From Sulfuritalea sp. (lineage in GTDB: Bacteria > Pseudomonadota > Gammaproteobacteria > Burkholderiales > Rhodocyclaceae), in NCBI GenBank assembly GCA_016716965.1, contig JADJUP010000056.1, positions 186,001 to 250,000 of the forward strand: DNA of 64,000 nucleotides. The letters are read 5' to 3'. Numbering within the stretch: the stretch's first letter is position 1; every line of letters begins with the position of its first letter. Below are positions 48,572-56,980 of the stretch, one piece after another. The translations under genes and the position numbers were made by a program. The notes beneath the pieces were generated by a model, which ran no database searches, was not told where the DNA came from, and worked only from the letters and a program-made list of their open reading frames with translations.

Positions 48572-49291
48572 ATGAAATCGCAAGCGCTGCTGACCGTTCG
48601 CAAGCTGGAAGCCTGGTATGGCCGCAGCCACATCCTGCAGGGCATCGATCTGGAGATTCATGCCGGGGAAATCGTCTGCATCATCGGCCGCAACGGCGCC
48701 GGCAAGACCACCACCATGCGCAGCATCATGGGCCTGATGGACAAGGCGCGCGGCAGCGTGCATTTCGACGGCCACTCGCTGCTCGAAATGGCGCCGCACC
48801 GGCGCTACCACCTCGGACTCGCATACGTATTCGAAGAACGCCGCATCGTGCCAGGACTTACCGTGTTGGAGAACATCCGCCTGGGTATCATCGCGTCCCG
48901 TCATCGCGAACGCGAGCGGCACATCATCGACGAAATCGCCGAGACTTTCCCGCGCCTGCAGGAACGCCTGTCGCAAATGGCCGCCACCATGTCCGGCGGC
49001 GAACAGCAGATGCTTGCGATCGCACGCGCCATGGCAGCCGATCCAAAGCTGATCATGCTTGACGAACCAAGCGAAGGCATCATGCCGGTGCTGGTCGACG
49101 AAATGTTCGAACTCTTCACCAAGCTAAAAAAGGCGGGGAAGACATTGCTGCTGGTCGAACAGAATGTCGAACTCGCACTGTCGATTGCCGACCGCGCTTA
49201 CATCATGGATCAGGGCAGCATGGTCCACCATGCTCCAGCCGCCGAGCTTCTCAAAGACCAAGCGATACAGGAGCGCTACTGTTCGGTGTAG
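48572..49291 (+). CDS. ABC transporter ATP-binding protein, LivF-like
   Basis: 239 residues. Walker A GRNGAGKTTTMR, signature MSGGEQQMLAIARAM, Walker B LIMLDEPSEGIMP and the LivF-typical C-terminal VEQNVELALSIADRAYIMDQG. The ATG at 48572 overlaps the preceding stop region. Last gene of the importer; a hairpin at 49472 follows. Confidence 0.93.
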   Translation: MKSQALLTVRKLEAWYGRSHILQGIDLEIHAGEIVCIIGRNGAGKTTTMRSIMGLMDKARGSVHFDGHSLLEMAPHRRYHLGLAYVFEERRIVPGLTVLENIRLGIIASRHRERERHIIDEIAETFPRLQERLSQMAATMSGGEQQMLAIARAMAADPKLIMLDEPSEGIMPVLVDEMFELFTKLKKAGKTLLLVEQNVELALSIADRAYIMDQGSMVHHAPAAELLKDQAIQERYCSV

Positions 49292-49389
49292 CGACTGCGG
49301 ACAGAGCAGTCCCGCGAGCAGGCTCAAGCAAGCTATGTAGCCGGCGAGCGGGCCCTCGGGACGGGGCGATCCTTAGAGCGATTGTCCGG

Positions 49390-49406
49390 GAAATGTTGAA
49401 CATTTC
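49390..49406. promoter_or_regulatory. 17-bp perfect palindrome between convergent operons
   Basis: GAAATGTT-G-AACATTTC, eight-base arms around a central G, between livF and the convergent carboxymuconolactone-decarboxylase gene. Function unknown; a protein-binding site is inferred from symmetry. Confidence 0.45.
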
Positions 49407-49471
49407 AGTTTGCGCGACATAGCCGGGGCGCATGTCTACTCGATCACACGTCGCAAGTGCACTTGGCGCTA

Positions 49472-49497
49472 AGACGACCCGGTCAATCCGGTCGTCT
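49472..49497. terminator. Hairpin between convergent operons
   Basis: AGACGACC and GGTCGTCT flank CGGTCAATCC; eight-base stem. It lies at the meeting point of the importer operon and the minus-strand operon, and could terminate both. Confidence 0.55.
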
Positions 49498-49508
49498 ATC
49501 AATTGCGT

Positions 49509-49901
49509 TCAGACGTCCTGACGTTCCTCGGAGCGGTATTCCCTGATGACGCGATCAGCGGTCTTGAAACCCTCGGCAGCGACCGGTACACCCGCATAGA
49601 CGCCTGCCTGCAGCAGAACTTCGGCAATTTCCTGTTCGGTCACACCATTGTTCAACGCGCCGCGCACGTGTAGAGCGAACTCGCCCCAGCGACCCATGGC
49701 GGAGAGCATGCCGAGATTGATCAGGCTGCGAGTCTTGCGTTCCAGACCATCACGTGTCCACAGATAACCCCAGCAGTTTTCCTGGGTGAAGTCGATGAAG
49801 TGCTGATAGAAGGGCGTGGCGTCGGTCTTCGTGCTATCTACAAATTGCGGGCCCAGCACCTCGCGGCGAATGCGTGCCCCCTGCTCGGTTCTTTCGCTCA
49901 T
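49509..49901 (-). CDS. Carboxymuconolactone decarboxylase-family protein
   Basis: 130 residues. WGYLWTRDGLERKTRSLINLGMLSAMGRWGEFALHVRGALNNGVTEQEIAEVLLQAGVYAGVP closely follows the PcaC pattern (WGxxWxRPGLxxRxRSL, HxxxALNNGV). True PcaC is not claimed because no beta-ketoadipate genes are adjacent. The ATG at 49901 (SERTEQG) has GGAGAG eight bases upstream; a TTG at 49925 is rejected. Last gene of the minus-strand catabolic operon after the hydroxylase large subunit. Confidence 0.85.
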   Translation of the reverse strand: MSERTEQGARIRREVLGPQFVDSTKTDATPFYQHFIDFTQENCWGYLWTRDGLERKTRSLINLGMLSAMGRWGEFALHVRGALNNGVTEQEIAEVLLQAGVYAGVPVAAEGFKTADRVIREYRSEERQDV

Positions 49902-49921
49902 GATGAGAGCTCTCCAGTTGG

Positions 49922-52309
49922 TCAAATCTTGTTTAGCGCTCGGAGGATCTTTTCCGGCGTGAAAGGTTGCGCGGTAACACGAACGTCGAAGGGCGCCAGT
50001 GCGTCATTGATGGCGTTCATCACGGCCGCCGGTGCCCCTGCTGTACCAGCTTCGCCGGCACCCTTGGCGCCTAGTTCAGAGGTACGCGTCGGGGTCTCGA
50101 CATGGGCGACTTCAATGTCCGGCATCTCGCTTGCCATCGGCACCAGATAGTCGGCCATGCTGCCGTTCCGGAGCAGGCCGCTGCCGTCATAGAGACATTC
50201 CTCGAACAACGCACCGCCTATGCCCTGGACAATAGCGCCCCTGATCTGCTCGTCTAGCAACAGCGGGTTGATGACCCGTCCGCAATCCTCCACCGCCCAG
50301 TGCTTGAGCAACTTGACGAAGCCAGTTTCGATATCGACCTCGACGTAGGACGCCTGAACGCCGTTGGTGAATACAAAGGGATAGGTGCGCTGCGAATAGT
50401 GGCGTGTCACCACAAGTTCTGACTGGAAGCCTTGCGGCAAGAGATCGGGGCGGAAGTAGGCGATGCGACCAAGTTCAGCGAAATCAACCAGTGTCGCCTG
50501 GGTCGCGCGATCCCGCACCTTGCCGTCGGCAACATCCAGTTCGCCGGCGTCACGCTTGAGATGGGCCGCGGCCAGCGCCAGGATGTTTGTACGTAACTGG
50601 CGACTGGCCTGCAAAACAGCTTCGCCGCCAATGCCGGCGCCGCGCGACGCCCAGGTGCCCCCGCCGTAGGGCGTTACGGCCGTGTCCCCGGTGATGATCC
50701 GCACCGCAGCGAGCGGGAGGCCGACTTCATCGGCGGCGATCTGCGCGAAAATGGTTTCCGTGCCTTGGCCCTGTTCACCGACACCTACGGCACAGTGCAC
50801 CACCCCGGTCGGATCGAGGCGCACGGTAGCGCCTTCCTGTGCCGCGATTCGCGCGCCACCGACACCATAAAAGGCGGCACCCGGATTGGTCAGTTCGATC
50901 AGTACGGCAATTCCGATGCCTCGATAGATGCCCTTCTTGCGCAGCTCGGCCTGTTCCTGCCGCAGCGCCGGATAGTCGATCATCGTCTCCAGCTTGGCGA
51001 GGCACTGCTGGTGCGACAGCTTCTCCAGCACGATGCCGGATGCACCCTTGCGCGGATAACTGTCGTCCTCCATCACGTTGCGTCGGCGCAACTCCAACGG
51101 ATCGATGCCCATCCGGACCGCTGCCAGATCGACAATGCCTTCAGTGACGGCACAGGCTACCGGGTGGCCTACGCCGCGGTACTGACTTGTCTGTACCTTG
51201 TTCTGGAACACCACGTCGAGCTTCGCCCGGTATTCCGGGTGGTTGTAGGGGCCGCCGGTGATATTCACCACCTGGTTGCCTTCCACCACACTGGTGCGCG
51301 GGAACATCGAGTAGGGGCCGATGCCGGTAAGGTCGTCGATGTCGAAGGCCAGCATTCGGCCTTCGCGAGTCAGCGCCAAGCGCGCCTTGACGCGATGCTC
51401 GCGGGCATGGATGTCGGTGACGAAGGATTCCAGGCGATCGGCGACGAATTTGACCGGGCGCTTGAGCAATACGGCCAGCGCCACAGTGGCGAAGTCGTCG
51501 GCGTAGGCGTGGACCTTGATGCCGAAGGAGCCGCCGACGTCGCGGCAGATCACGCGCACGTCGGCTTCCGGCAGGCCGAGTTGGCGCGCGTAAAGATCGG
51601 CCATCATGTGCGGCGCCTGGTGCGAGTGATGGACGGTCAAACGCCGCTCGGCCGGATTGAAGTCGGCCAGCACCGAGCGCGGCTCCATGGTCACTCCGGT
51701 ATGGCGGCCGAAGACATAGGTTTCCTCGACGACCACGTCGGCACCGGCAAAGGCGGCGTCGACGCCACCCGTGTCCAGTTCGCGGTGGTAGCAGAGGTTG
51801 CTGCCAAGTTCGGCATGGATCACCGGCGTCTGGGGTGCCAGTGCCGTTTCCATATCAGCCACGGCGGGCAGTGGTTCCCACTCGACGACGATAGTCTCCA
51901 CCGCATCTTCGGCCAGGGCTCGCGTATCGGCGACGATCGCCAGCACCGCCTCTCCCTGCCAGCAGGCGCGGTCGATCGCGATCGCGTACTGGGGGGCCGA
52001 GCGCATGCCGACCATGTGCGACAGCGTGCCGACAAAGGGAGCGCACACCTGCGCCAGGCGCGCGCCATCGACGATGGCGATGACTCCCGGCATAGCATGC
52101 GCCGCAGTGACATCGACACTGACGACGCGGGCATGGGCGTGCGGACTGCGCAGGTAGACCACGTGTGCCATGCGCGGCAGTTCGACGTCATCGACATACG
52201 TGCCGCGACCTTCGGTCAAGCGCCGGGCATTCGGCCGCACCACGCGACGGCCGATGTGGGGCGGCGCAGCCGCTTCGGCAACGACGGGAGGTGCGACAAG
52301 GTCATTCAT
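49922..52309 (-). CDS. Molybdenum hydroxylase large subunit (xanthine dehydrogenase/CoxL family)
   Basis: 795 residues binding molybdopterin cytosine dinucleotide. N-terminal RRVVRPNARRLTEGRGTYVDDV, GQGTETIFAQIAADEVGLP, and the active-site glutamate in GAKGAGEAGTAGAPAAV are typical. The loop at the active site reads QTSQYRGVGHPVAC, not the AYXCSFR loop of true CO dehydrogenase, so it is a form II-like or other carbon-hydroxylating member. Start at 52309 overlaps the small-subunit stop. It hydroxylates an unknown, probably heterocyclic or aromatic, substrate. Confidence 0.9.
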   Translation of the reverse strand: MNDLVAPPVVAEAAAPPHIGRRVVRPNARRLTEGRGTYVDDVELPRMAHVVYLRSPHAHARVVSVDVTAAHAMPGVIAIVDGARLAQVCAPFVGTLSHMVGMRSAPQYAIAIDRACWQGEAVLAIVADTRALAEDAVETIVVEWEPLPAVADMETALAPQTPVIHAELGSNLCYHRELDTGGVDAAFAGADVVVEETYVFGRHTGVTMEPRSVLADFNPAERRLTVHHSHQAPHMMADLYARQLGLPEADVRVICRDVGGSFGIKVHAYADDFATVALAVLLKRPVKFVADRLESFVTDIHAREHRVKARLALTREGRMLAFDIDDLTGIGPYSMFPRTSVVEGNQVVNITGGPYNHPEYRAKLDVVFQNKVQTSQYRGVGHPVACAVTEGIVDLAAVRMGIDPLELRRRNVMEDDSYPRKGASGIVLEKLSHQQCLAKLETMIDYPALRQEQAELRKKGIYRGIGIAVLIELTNPGAAFYGVGGARIAAQEGATVRLDPTGVVHCAVGVGEQGQGTETIFAQIAADEVGLPLAAVRIITGDTAVTPYGGGTWASRGAGIGGEAVLQASRQLRTNILALAAAHLKRDAGELDVADGKVRDRATQATLVDFAELGRIAYFRPDLLPQGFQSELVVTRHYSQRTYPFVFTNGVQASYVEVDIETGFVKLLKHWAVEDCGRVINPLLLDEQIRGAIVQGIGGALFEECLYDGSGLLRNGSMADYLVPMASEMPDIEVAHVETPTRTSELGAKGAGEAGTAGAPAAVMNAINDALAPFDVRVTAQPFTPEKILRALNKI

Positions 52310-52805
52310 GGCGATCTCCGCCGCAACCGGCCAAACGGCGGGTCTCGCGCGTGGATTCGACGGCATCGACGATGGCGTGATAGCCGGTGCAGCGGCAGTA
52401 GTTGCCCGACATGTGTTCGCGGATCTGTTCGCGACTGGCGGCGGGCTCGGACTTCAGCAGGGCGTCGGCGGTGAGCAGCATTCCCGGCGTGCAAAAACCG
52501 CATTGCAGCGCGTTGCTTTCAAGGAAAGCGTGCTGCAGGTCGGCGATTTCGCCGGAATCGGAAACACCTTCGATGGTTTCGACCCGGGCGCCGTCGGCCT
52601 GTACCGCCAGTGTCAGGCAGCCGCGCACGATATCGCCGTCGATGCGCACCGTGCAGGCACCACAGACGCCGTGTTCGCATCCGGATCGCGTGCCCTTGAG
52701 GCCGAGCTCGTCGCGCAGGTAGTCAACGAGATGCTGGCGCGGTTCTACCCAGCGCTCATGGAGCACGCCATTGACGGTGATTCGGGTTAGTACCTTGTCA
52801 GTCAT
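52302..52805 (-). CDS. (2Fe-2S)-binding small subunit of molybdenum hydroxylase
   Basis: 167 residues. The plant-type cluster CEHGVCGACTVRIDG and the C-terminal pair CGFCTPGM and NYCRCTGYHAIVDAV bind two 2Fe-2S centres that pass electrons from Mo to FAD. Overlaps the large-subunit start and FAD-subunit stop, so the three subunits are translationally coupled. Order here is FAD, Fe-S, Mo in transcription direction. Confidence 0.93.
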   Translation of the reverse strand: MTDKVLTRITVNGVLHERWVEPRQHLVDYLRDELGLKGTRSGCEHGVCGACTVRIDGDIVRGCLTLAVQADGARVETIEGVSDSGEIADLQHAFLESNALQCGFCTPGMLLTADALLKSEPAASREQIREHMSGNYCRCTGYHAIVDAVESTRETRRLAGCGGDRHE

Positions 52806-53671
52806 GGTGTTTCTCCCTCGTGCAAGAGTGATTTCACGGCGCGCTGCAGCAGCACACCGGCAAGGTGCGACTTGGCCGCGGCTGAGGTATAGAGGTCGTC
52901 GCTGGGAGCGATGTCCTCACTGAGGCTGGCAATCGCCGCGGCCAGCACCGCGGGATCGCCGCGTTTGCCGTTGAGGGCCGTTTCGGCGCCGAGCGCACGC
53001 ATCGGCGTATTGCCAACCCCGAGAAATACGATGCGCAGGTCGCCCATCACGCCGCCAGAAATATCGCCGGCGACGGCGATACCAACAATTGCATAGTCGC
53101 CGTGGCGGCGTGCCAGTTCGGTAAAGGCAAAGCGCCGCTGCCGGCCGGGCAAAGGAAACTCGACAGCGATGATCAACTCGTCGGGGTGCAGATCGGTCTG
53201 GTACAGGTCGATGAAGAAATCGCCGGCCATCACCCGTCGTTCATTGGTTCCGTTGCTCAGGATCAGTTCGCCATCTGCTGCAAGCGCGCAGGCCGGCCAT
53301 TCGGCCGCAGGGTCGGCAAAGGCCACCGAGCCGCCAAAGGTGCCGCGATTGCGTATCGCGGCGTGAGCGAGGAACGGAACGGCCTGCGTCAACAGTGGTA
53401 GGCGCTGCGCCACCAGTTCCGAGCGTTCAATGTCCACATGGCGCGTCAGCGCGCCGATGCGCAGAAAGCCGTCCTGCACCGCGACACCGTGCAGTGCTTC
53501 AATACCGGTGATATCGACCAGCACGACCGGTTCCGACAGACGCATGTTGAGTGTCGCCAGCAGGGTCTGGCCGCCGGCGAGCAGGCGGGCATCGTCTCCG
53601 TGCTGGCGCAATAGCGAGACAGCATCGGCGACGGTGGTGACCCGCGTATAAGCGAAGCGTGGTGCCTTCAT
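52802..53671 (-). CDS. FAD-binding medium subunit of molybdenum hydroxylase
   Basis: 289 residues. ARLLAGGQTLLATLNMRLSEPVVLVDI is the PCMH-type FAD motif of CoxM/XdhB-like subunits, followed by AAIRNRGTFGGSVAFADPAAEWP. The ATG at 53671 is preceded by GGGAGGCGGTC. First of the three subunit genes on the operon; transferred electrons probably go to a quinone or carrier. Confidence 0.93.
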   Translation of the reverse strand: MKAPRFAYTRVTTVADAVSLLRQHGDDARLLAGGQTLLATLNMRLSEPVVLVDITGIEALHGVAVQDGFLRIGALTRHVDIERSELVAQRLPLLTQAVPFLAHAAIRNRGTFGGSVAFADPAAEWPACALAADGELILSNGTNERRVMAGDFFIDLYQTDLHPDELIIAVEFPLPGRQRRFAFTELARRHGDYAIVGIAVAGDISGGVMGDLRIVFLGVGNTPMRALGAETALNGKRGDPAVLAAAIASLSEDIAPSDDLYTSAAAKSHLAGVLLQRAVKSLLHEGETP

Positions 53672-53691
53672 GACCGCCTCCCGTGTGCGGC

Positions 53692-55194
53692 CTAGGCGTG
53701 CGTCGGCATGACTAGGCTGGACGACACTGTCTGGCCGGCGGGCCAGCGCGATGTCACCGCCTTGGTGCGGGTGTAGAACTTAATGCCTTCCGCGCCGTGC
53801 ATGTGCAAGTCGCCGAACAGGGAGTTCTTCCAGCCACCAAACGAGAAGAAGGCCATCGGTACAGGGATGGGCACGTTTATGCCGACCATGCCGACCTCAA
53901 TGCTCTCTTCGAAAATTCGGGCGCTGGAACCCGAGGCCGTGAATATTGCGGTGCCGTTGGCGAACCGACTGGCGTTGATCAATTCGATGGCGGCCTCCAG
54001 TGTCGGCGCGCGCAGCACGCAGAGCACAGGGCCGAATATCTCGTCCCGGTAAATGCTCATAGTTGGCGTGACCTTGTCGAACAGCGTCGGACCGAGGAAG
54101 AATCCGTCCTCATGGCCAGGCACCTGCAGCGAACGGCCATCCACCACCAGGCTTGCGCCCTCGGTGACTCCGACGTCGACATAGCCGCGCACCTTGTCGC
54201 AATGTTCGCGCGTCACCAGCGGACCCATGTCCATTCCGGGTTCGGAACCCGGCCCGGTCTTAAGCGTGCGTGCGCGGCGCGCGATGCGGTCCACCAGCGC
54301 GTCGCCGACATCACCGACCGCTACGACCACAGAAATCGCCATACAGCGCTCGCCGGCCGAGCCATAGCCCGCTCCGATCAGGGCCTCGGCAGTGAAGTCG
54401 AGATCAGCATCCGGCATGACGACCGCATGATTCTTCGCGCCGCCCAAAGCCTGCACGCGCTTGCCGTTACGCGCACCGGTCTCGTAGATGTACTTGGCGA
54501 TCGGTGTCGACCCAACAAACGACAGCGCTGAGACGTCCGGGTGATTCAGCAGGCTGTCAACCGCAACCTTGTCGCCGTGTATGACATTAAATACCCCGTC
54601 GGGCAATCCTGCTTCCTTGAAAAGGCGCGCCAGCATCATGCTGCACGAGGGGACTTTCTCGGAAGGTTTGAGCACAAAGGTATTGCCACAGGCGATAGCC
54701 ACCGGATACATCCACATCGGGACCATGGCTGGAAAGTTGAACGGCGTGATGCCGACGCAGACGCCCACTGGCTGGCGCAGTGAATAGGCATCGACGCCGG
54801 TGCCGACATTGGCCGCATGTTCGCCCTTGAGCAACTGCGGAATGCCGCAGGCGAATTCCACGACTTCGATGCCGCGACGGACCGAACCCAAGGCATCCTC
54901 GCGGGTCTTTCCGTGTTCTTCGGAGGCCAGTTCGGCAAGTTTCAACTCATGGAGCTTGAGCAGGGCCAGATAGCTCTGCATCACGCGGGCACGGCGCAGG
55001 GGTGTTGTGGCACGCCAGGCCGGCAGGGCACGTTTCGCTGCTCGCACGGAGCGATCGACGTCGGCCTCGGAGGCAAACGCCACTTCACGCACGACCTGGC
55101 CAGTAGCGGGATTGAATACCTTGCCGCGTCGTCCATTCGTCGCTTGGTATTCGCCGCCTTCGATCCAGTGCTGGATGCTTACGAGATGCGCCAT
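53692..55194 (-). CDS. mmsA: CoA-acylating methylmalonate/malonate-semialdehyde dehydrogenase
   Basis: 500 residues, family length. The catalytic Cys is in SAGERCMAIS; the general-base position reads VQALGGAKNHAVV, with Asn where hydrolytic aldehyde dehydrogenases have Glu, as in CoA-dependent MmsA enzymes. It would turn malonate or methylmalonate semialdehyde into acetyl- or propionyl-CoA with CO2 loss. The ATG at 55194 (MAHLVSIQHWIEGG) is the family start. In this cluster it suggests that the pathway ends in a C3 or C4 semialdehyde. Confidence 0.9.
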   Translation of the reverse strand: MAHLVSIQHWIEGGEYQATNGRRGKVFNPATGQVVREVAFASEADVDRSVRAAKRALPAWRATTPLRRARVMQSYLALLKLHELKLAELASEEHGKTREDALGSVRRGIEVVEFACGIPQLLKGEHAANVGTGVDAYSLRQPVGVCVGITPFNFPAMVPMWMYPVAIACGNTFVLKPSEKVPSCSMMLARLFKEAGLPDGVFNVIHGDKVAVDSLLNHPDVSALSFVGSTPIAKYIYETGARNGKRVQALGGAKNHAVVMPDADLDFTAEALIGAGYGSAGERCMAISVVVAVGDVGDALVDRIARRARTLKTGPGSEPGMDMGPLVTREHCDKVRGYVDVGVTEGASLVVDGRSLQVPGHEDGFFLGPTLFDKVTPTMSIYRDEIFGPVLCVLRAPTLEAAIELINASRFANGTAIFTASGSSARIFEESIEVGMVGINVPIPVPMAFFSFGGWKNSLFGDLHMHGAEGIKFYTRTKAVTSRWPAGQTVSSSLVMPTHA

Positions 55195-55214
55195 GGTGAG
55201 TCCTTTGAATTGAA

Positions 55215-55844
55215 TTAGAAATTGACGAAGCGGCCAAGCAAGACGCCGATACCGCCACCGAGAGCCAACCAGAACAGGCGCTGTAACTCTCCGCTCCAAC
55301 CCGTACTGAAACCGGAAGCGGCGCCGGTCGAAATAGCCTGTTTCGTTGCTCCAGGCACGACACCAATGCCCTGTGCACCGGGTGCTTCAGCAATAGCTTC
55401 GGGCTGCGGTGCCAGTTGTTCGTTGAAGGCACGGAAAAAGTCGTCGGCCAGTTTCTTCGCCGACGCATCGATCAGGCGTCCGCCAATTTGGCCCAGCTTT
55501 CCTCCCACCGCTGCATCTACCGTGTATTGCAGGCGCGTGGCATCGCCCTCGCTTTCCAAGGCCACCTTCGATTGACCCTTGGCAGTTCCGGCAGCACCGC
55601 CGCTGCCCTCAAAGGCCAGCGTGCAGCCGGAGGGGACTGTGATATCGGACATCAGCATCCGGCCGGAGAAGCGCGCTCGAACCGGACCGATCTTCGCTAG
55701 CAGGCGCACCTCGGTTTCGGTGTCACTGAGCTTGTTCATTTCCTCGCATCCTGGAATGCATTTCGCTAGGATTTGCGCGTCATTGAGTGCGTCCCAAACC
55801 CGTTGGCGGGGAGCGCGTATCAGTTGTTCGCCGTGCAGTTCCAT
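55215..55844 (-). CDS. CoxG/SRPBCC-family protein
   Basis: 209 residues. ELHGEQLIRAPRQRVWDALNDAQILAKCIPGCEEM is the CoxG signature (SRPBCC fold). A hydrophobic C-terminal helix (LFWLALGGGIGVLLGRF) probably anchors it to the membrane, as in CoxG, which ties CO dehydrogenase to the membrane. First gene of the minus-strand operon, 113 bp from the operator at 55959. It probably recruits the hydroxylase. Confidence 0.88.
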   Translation of the reverse strand: MELHGEQLIRAPRQRVWDALNDAQILAKCIPGCEEMNKLSDTETEVRLLAKIGPVRARFSGRMLMSDITVPSGCTLAFEGSGGAAGTAKGQSKVALESEGDATRLQYTVDAAVGGKLGQIGGRLIDASAKKLADDFFRAFNEQLAPQPEAIAEAPGAQGIGVVPGATKQAISTGAASGFSTGWSGELQRLFWLALGGGIGVLLGRFVNF

Positions 55845-55956
55845 GGATGCCTCCTAGCGCCGTAAGTCCTGCGCGTTCGTATTTAGTTGTTGGCTGGCAT
55901 GGCATCGGGGGTTGTAATGATTGCCGGGAGCGCTTGTCCAGCCGGGACGAGTACGC

Positions 55957-55984
55957 AATTTACCACATGGTCAACTAAAGTCAA
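55957..55984. promoter_or_regulatory. Divergent tetR/coxG promoter with TetR-type operator
   Basis: The 16-base operator TTTACCACATGGTCAA (55959-55974) is identical to that at 44537. On the minus strand -35 TTGACT (55979-55984), 16-base spacer and -10 TAAATT (55957-55962) put the operator in the spacer and -10 of the coxG promoter. Confidence 0.75.
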
Positions 55985-56039
55985 CAAGCTTTCGGGTGCT
56001 AGACTTGTCGAATCGCTTCTTACGCTCGATTCATACACC

Positions 56040-56795
56040 GTGCCACCAGCCAAAAACCGTCGGGTTACAAAGTCCGCCACCGAATCCGTCGCTGCCGAAG
56101 GGGCCACGCCGCCCAAACGCCAGCGGCTATCACCCGAGCACCGCGAGCGGCAAATCGTGGAAAAAGCGATCGGGTTTTTCTCCGAATTTGGGCTGAAGGG
56201 CCAGGCGCGGGAACTGGCCGGGCAGATCGGCATCACGCATCCGCTGCTCTATCGCTACTTCCCCAACAAGCAAGCACTGATTGATCGCGTGTATCAGGAG
56301 GTGTACCTTGGCCGCTGGAAGGTGGACTGGGAAGAAATGATCGATGATCGAACCAAACCGATCCAGGATCGCCTTACGCGTTTCTACCTCGATTACGCCA
56401 AAACCGTTCTGACCAAGGAGTGGGTGAGGATTCTCGTATTCTCGGGGCTTGCCGACGGCTACATTACCGACAACTACATGAAGTTGCTGTCCGAGCGGCT
56501 TTTTCCCCGGATCGTTCGTGAAACACGTGCCGATCTGCAACTGCCGTTGGAACCCGCATCAACGGAGGCAGAGCGCGAACTAGCATGGGGCCTGCACGGC
56601 GGCATTTTCTACATTGGCATTCGCCACTGGGTATACGGACAAAACTTTCCGGCAGATTTGGAGACGGTCGTAAGTGACCGCGTGCGCGCCTACGTGCTCG
56701 CCGCACCCGAAGTGTTCAAGCGGGAAGCTAAACTCAATCAGGTGCCGGGACGCGGCAGAAAAGTGAAATTACTTGACGACGGCCGCGGATGCTGA
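56040..56795 (+). CDS. TetR-family transcriptional repressor
   Basis: About 251 residues. HTH: EKAIGFFSEFGLKGQARELAGQIGITHPLLYRYFPNKQALIDRVY is typical TetR/AcrR. The ligand domain is all-helical. A GTG at 56040 is chosen because earlier frames would run through the operator at 55959. The two identical operators (here and before the importer operon) are its probable targets; the inducer may be the transported substrate or its CoA thioester. Lys-rich N-terminal tail and Arg-rich C-terminus are unusual. Confidence 0.85.
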   Translation: MPPAKNRRVTKSATESVAAEGATPPKRQRLSPEHRERQIVEKAIGFFSEFGLKGQARELAGQIGITHPLLYRYFPNKQALIDRVYQEVYLGRWKVDWEEMIDDRTKPIQDRLTRFYLDYAKTVLTKEWVRILVFSGLADGYITDNYMKLLSERLFPRIVRETRADLQLPLEPASTEAERELAWGLHGGIFYIGIRHWVYGQNFPADLETVVSDRVRAYVLAAPEVFKREAKLNQVPGRGRKVKLLDDGRGC

Positions 56796-56950
56796 AGTAG
56801 AACGGGTTCCGGCGAATGGCTGGAATCGCTACGCAACCACCGTCGAGGCCGCAATATTATATTCGCATAGCGAGTGGCTGCTTTCCATCTCTTGGCTTTC
56901 GTCGCAAATGGCCGCTCCCAATTCCCGCGACAGTCGGCTATGGGCACCTA

Positions 56951-56980
56951 GCCGCCGTCCCGTCAGCGCCGACTCTTACC
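56951..56980 (-). repeat. Dispersed short repeat, divergent copy I
   Basis: Minus strand: GGTAAGAGTCGGCG, CTGACG, GGACGGCGGC, overlapping the RND gene stop. Two mismatches from the core. Confidence 0.5.

Noticed and set aside
49509..49901. Calling this pcaC
   Set aside because: Sequence is PcaC-like, but no protocatechuate-branch genes are adjacent.
49922..55844. A carbon monoxide dehydrogenase (coxSML) call
   Set aside because: The large-subunit loop QYRGVGH is not the AYXCSFR loop of form I CO dehydrogenase, and the neighbours are catabolic.
55887..56039. Long TetR N-terminus from 55887
   Set aside because: It would place the operator at 55959 inside the coding sequence, and the residues do not look like a TetR N-terminus.
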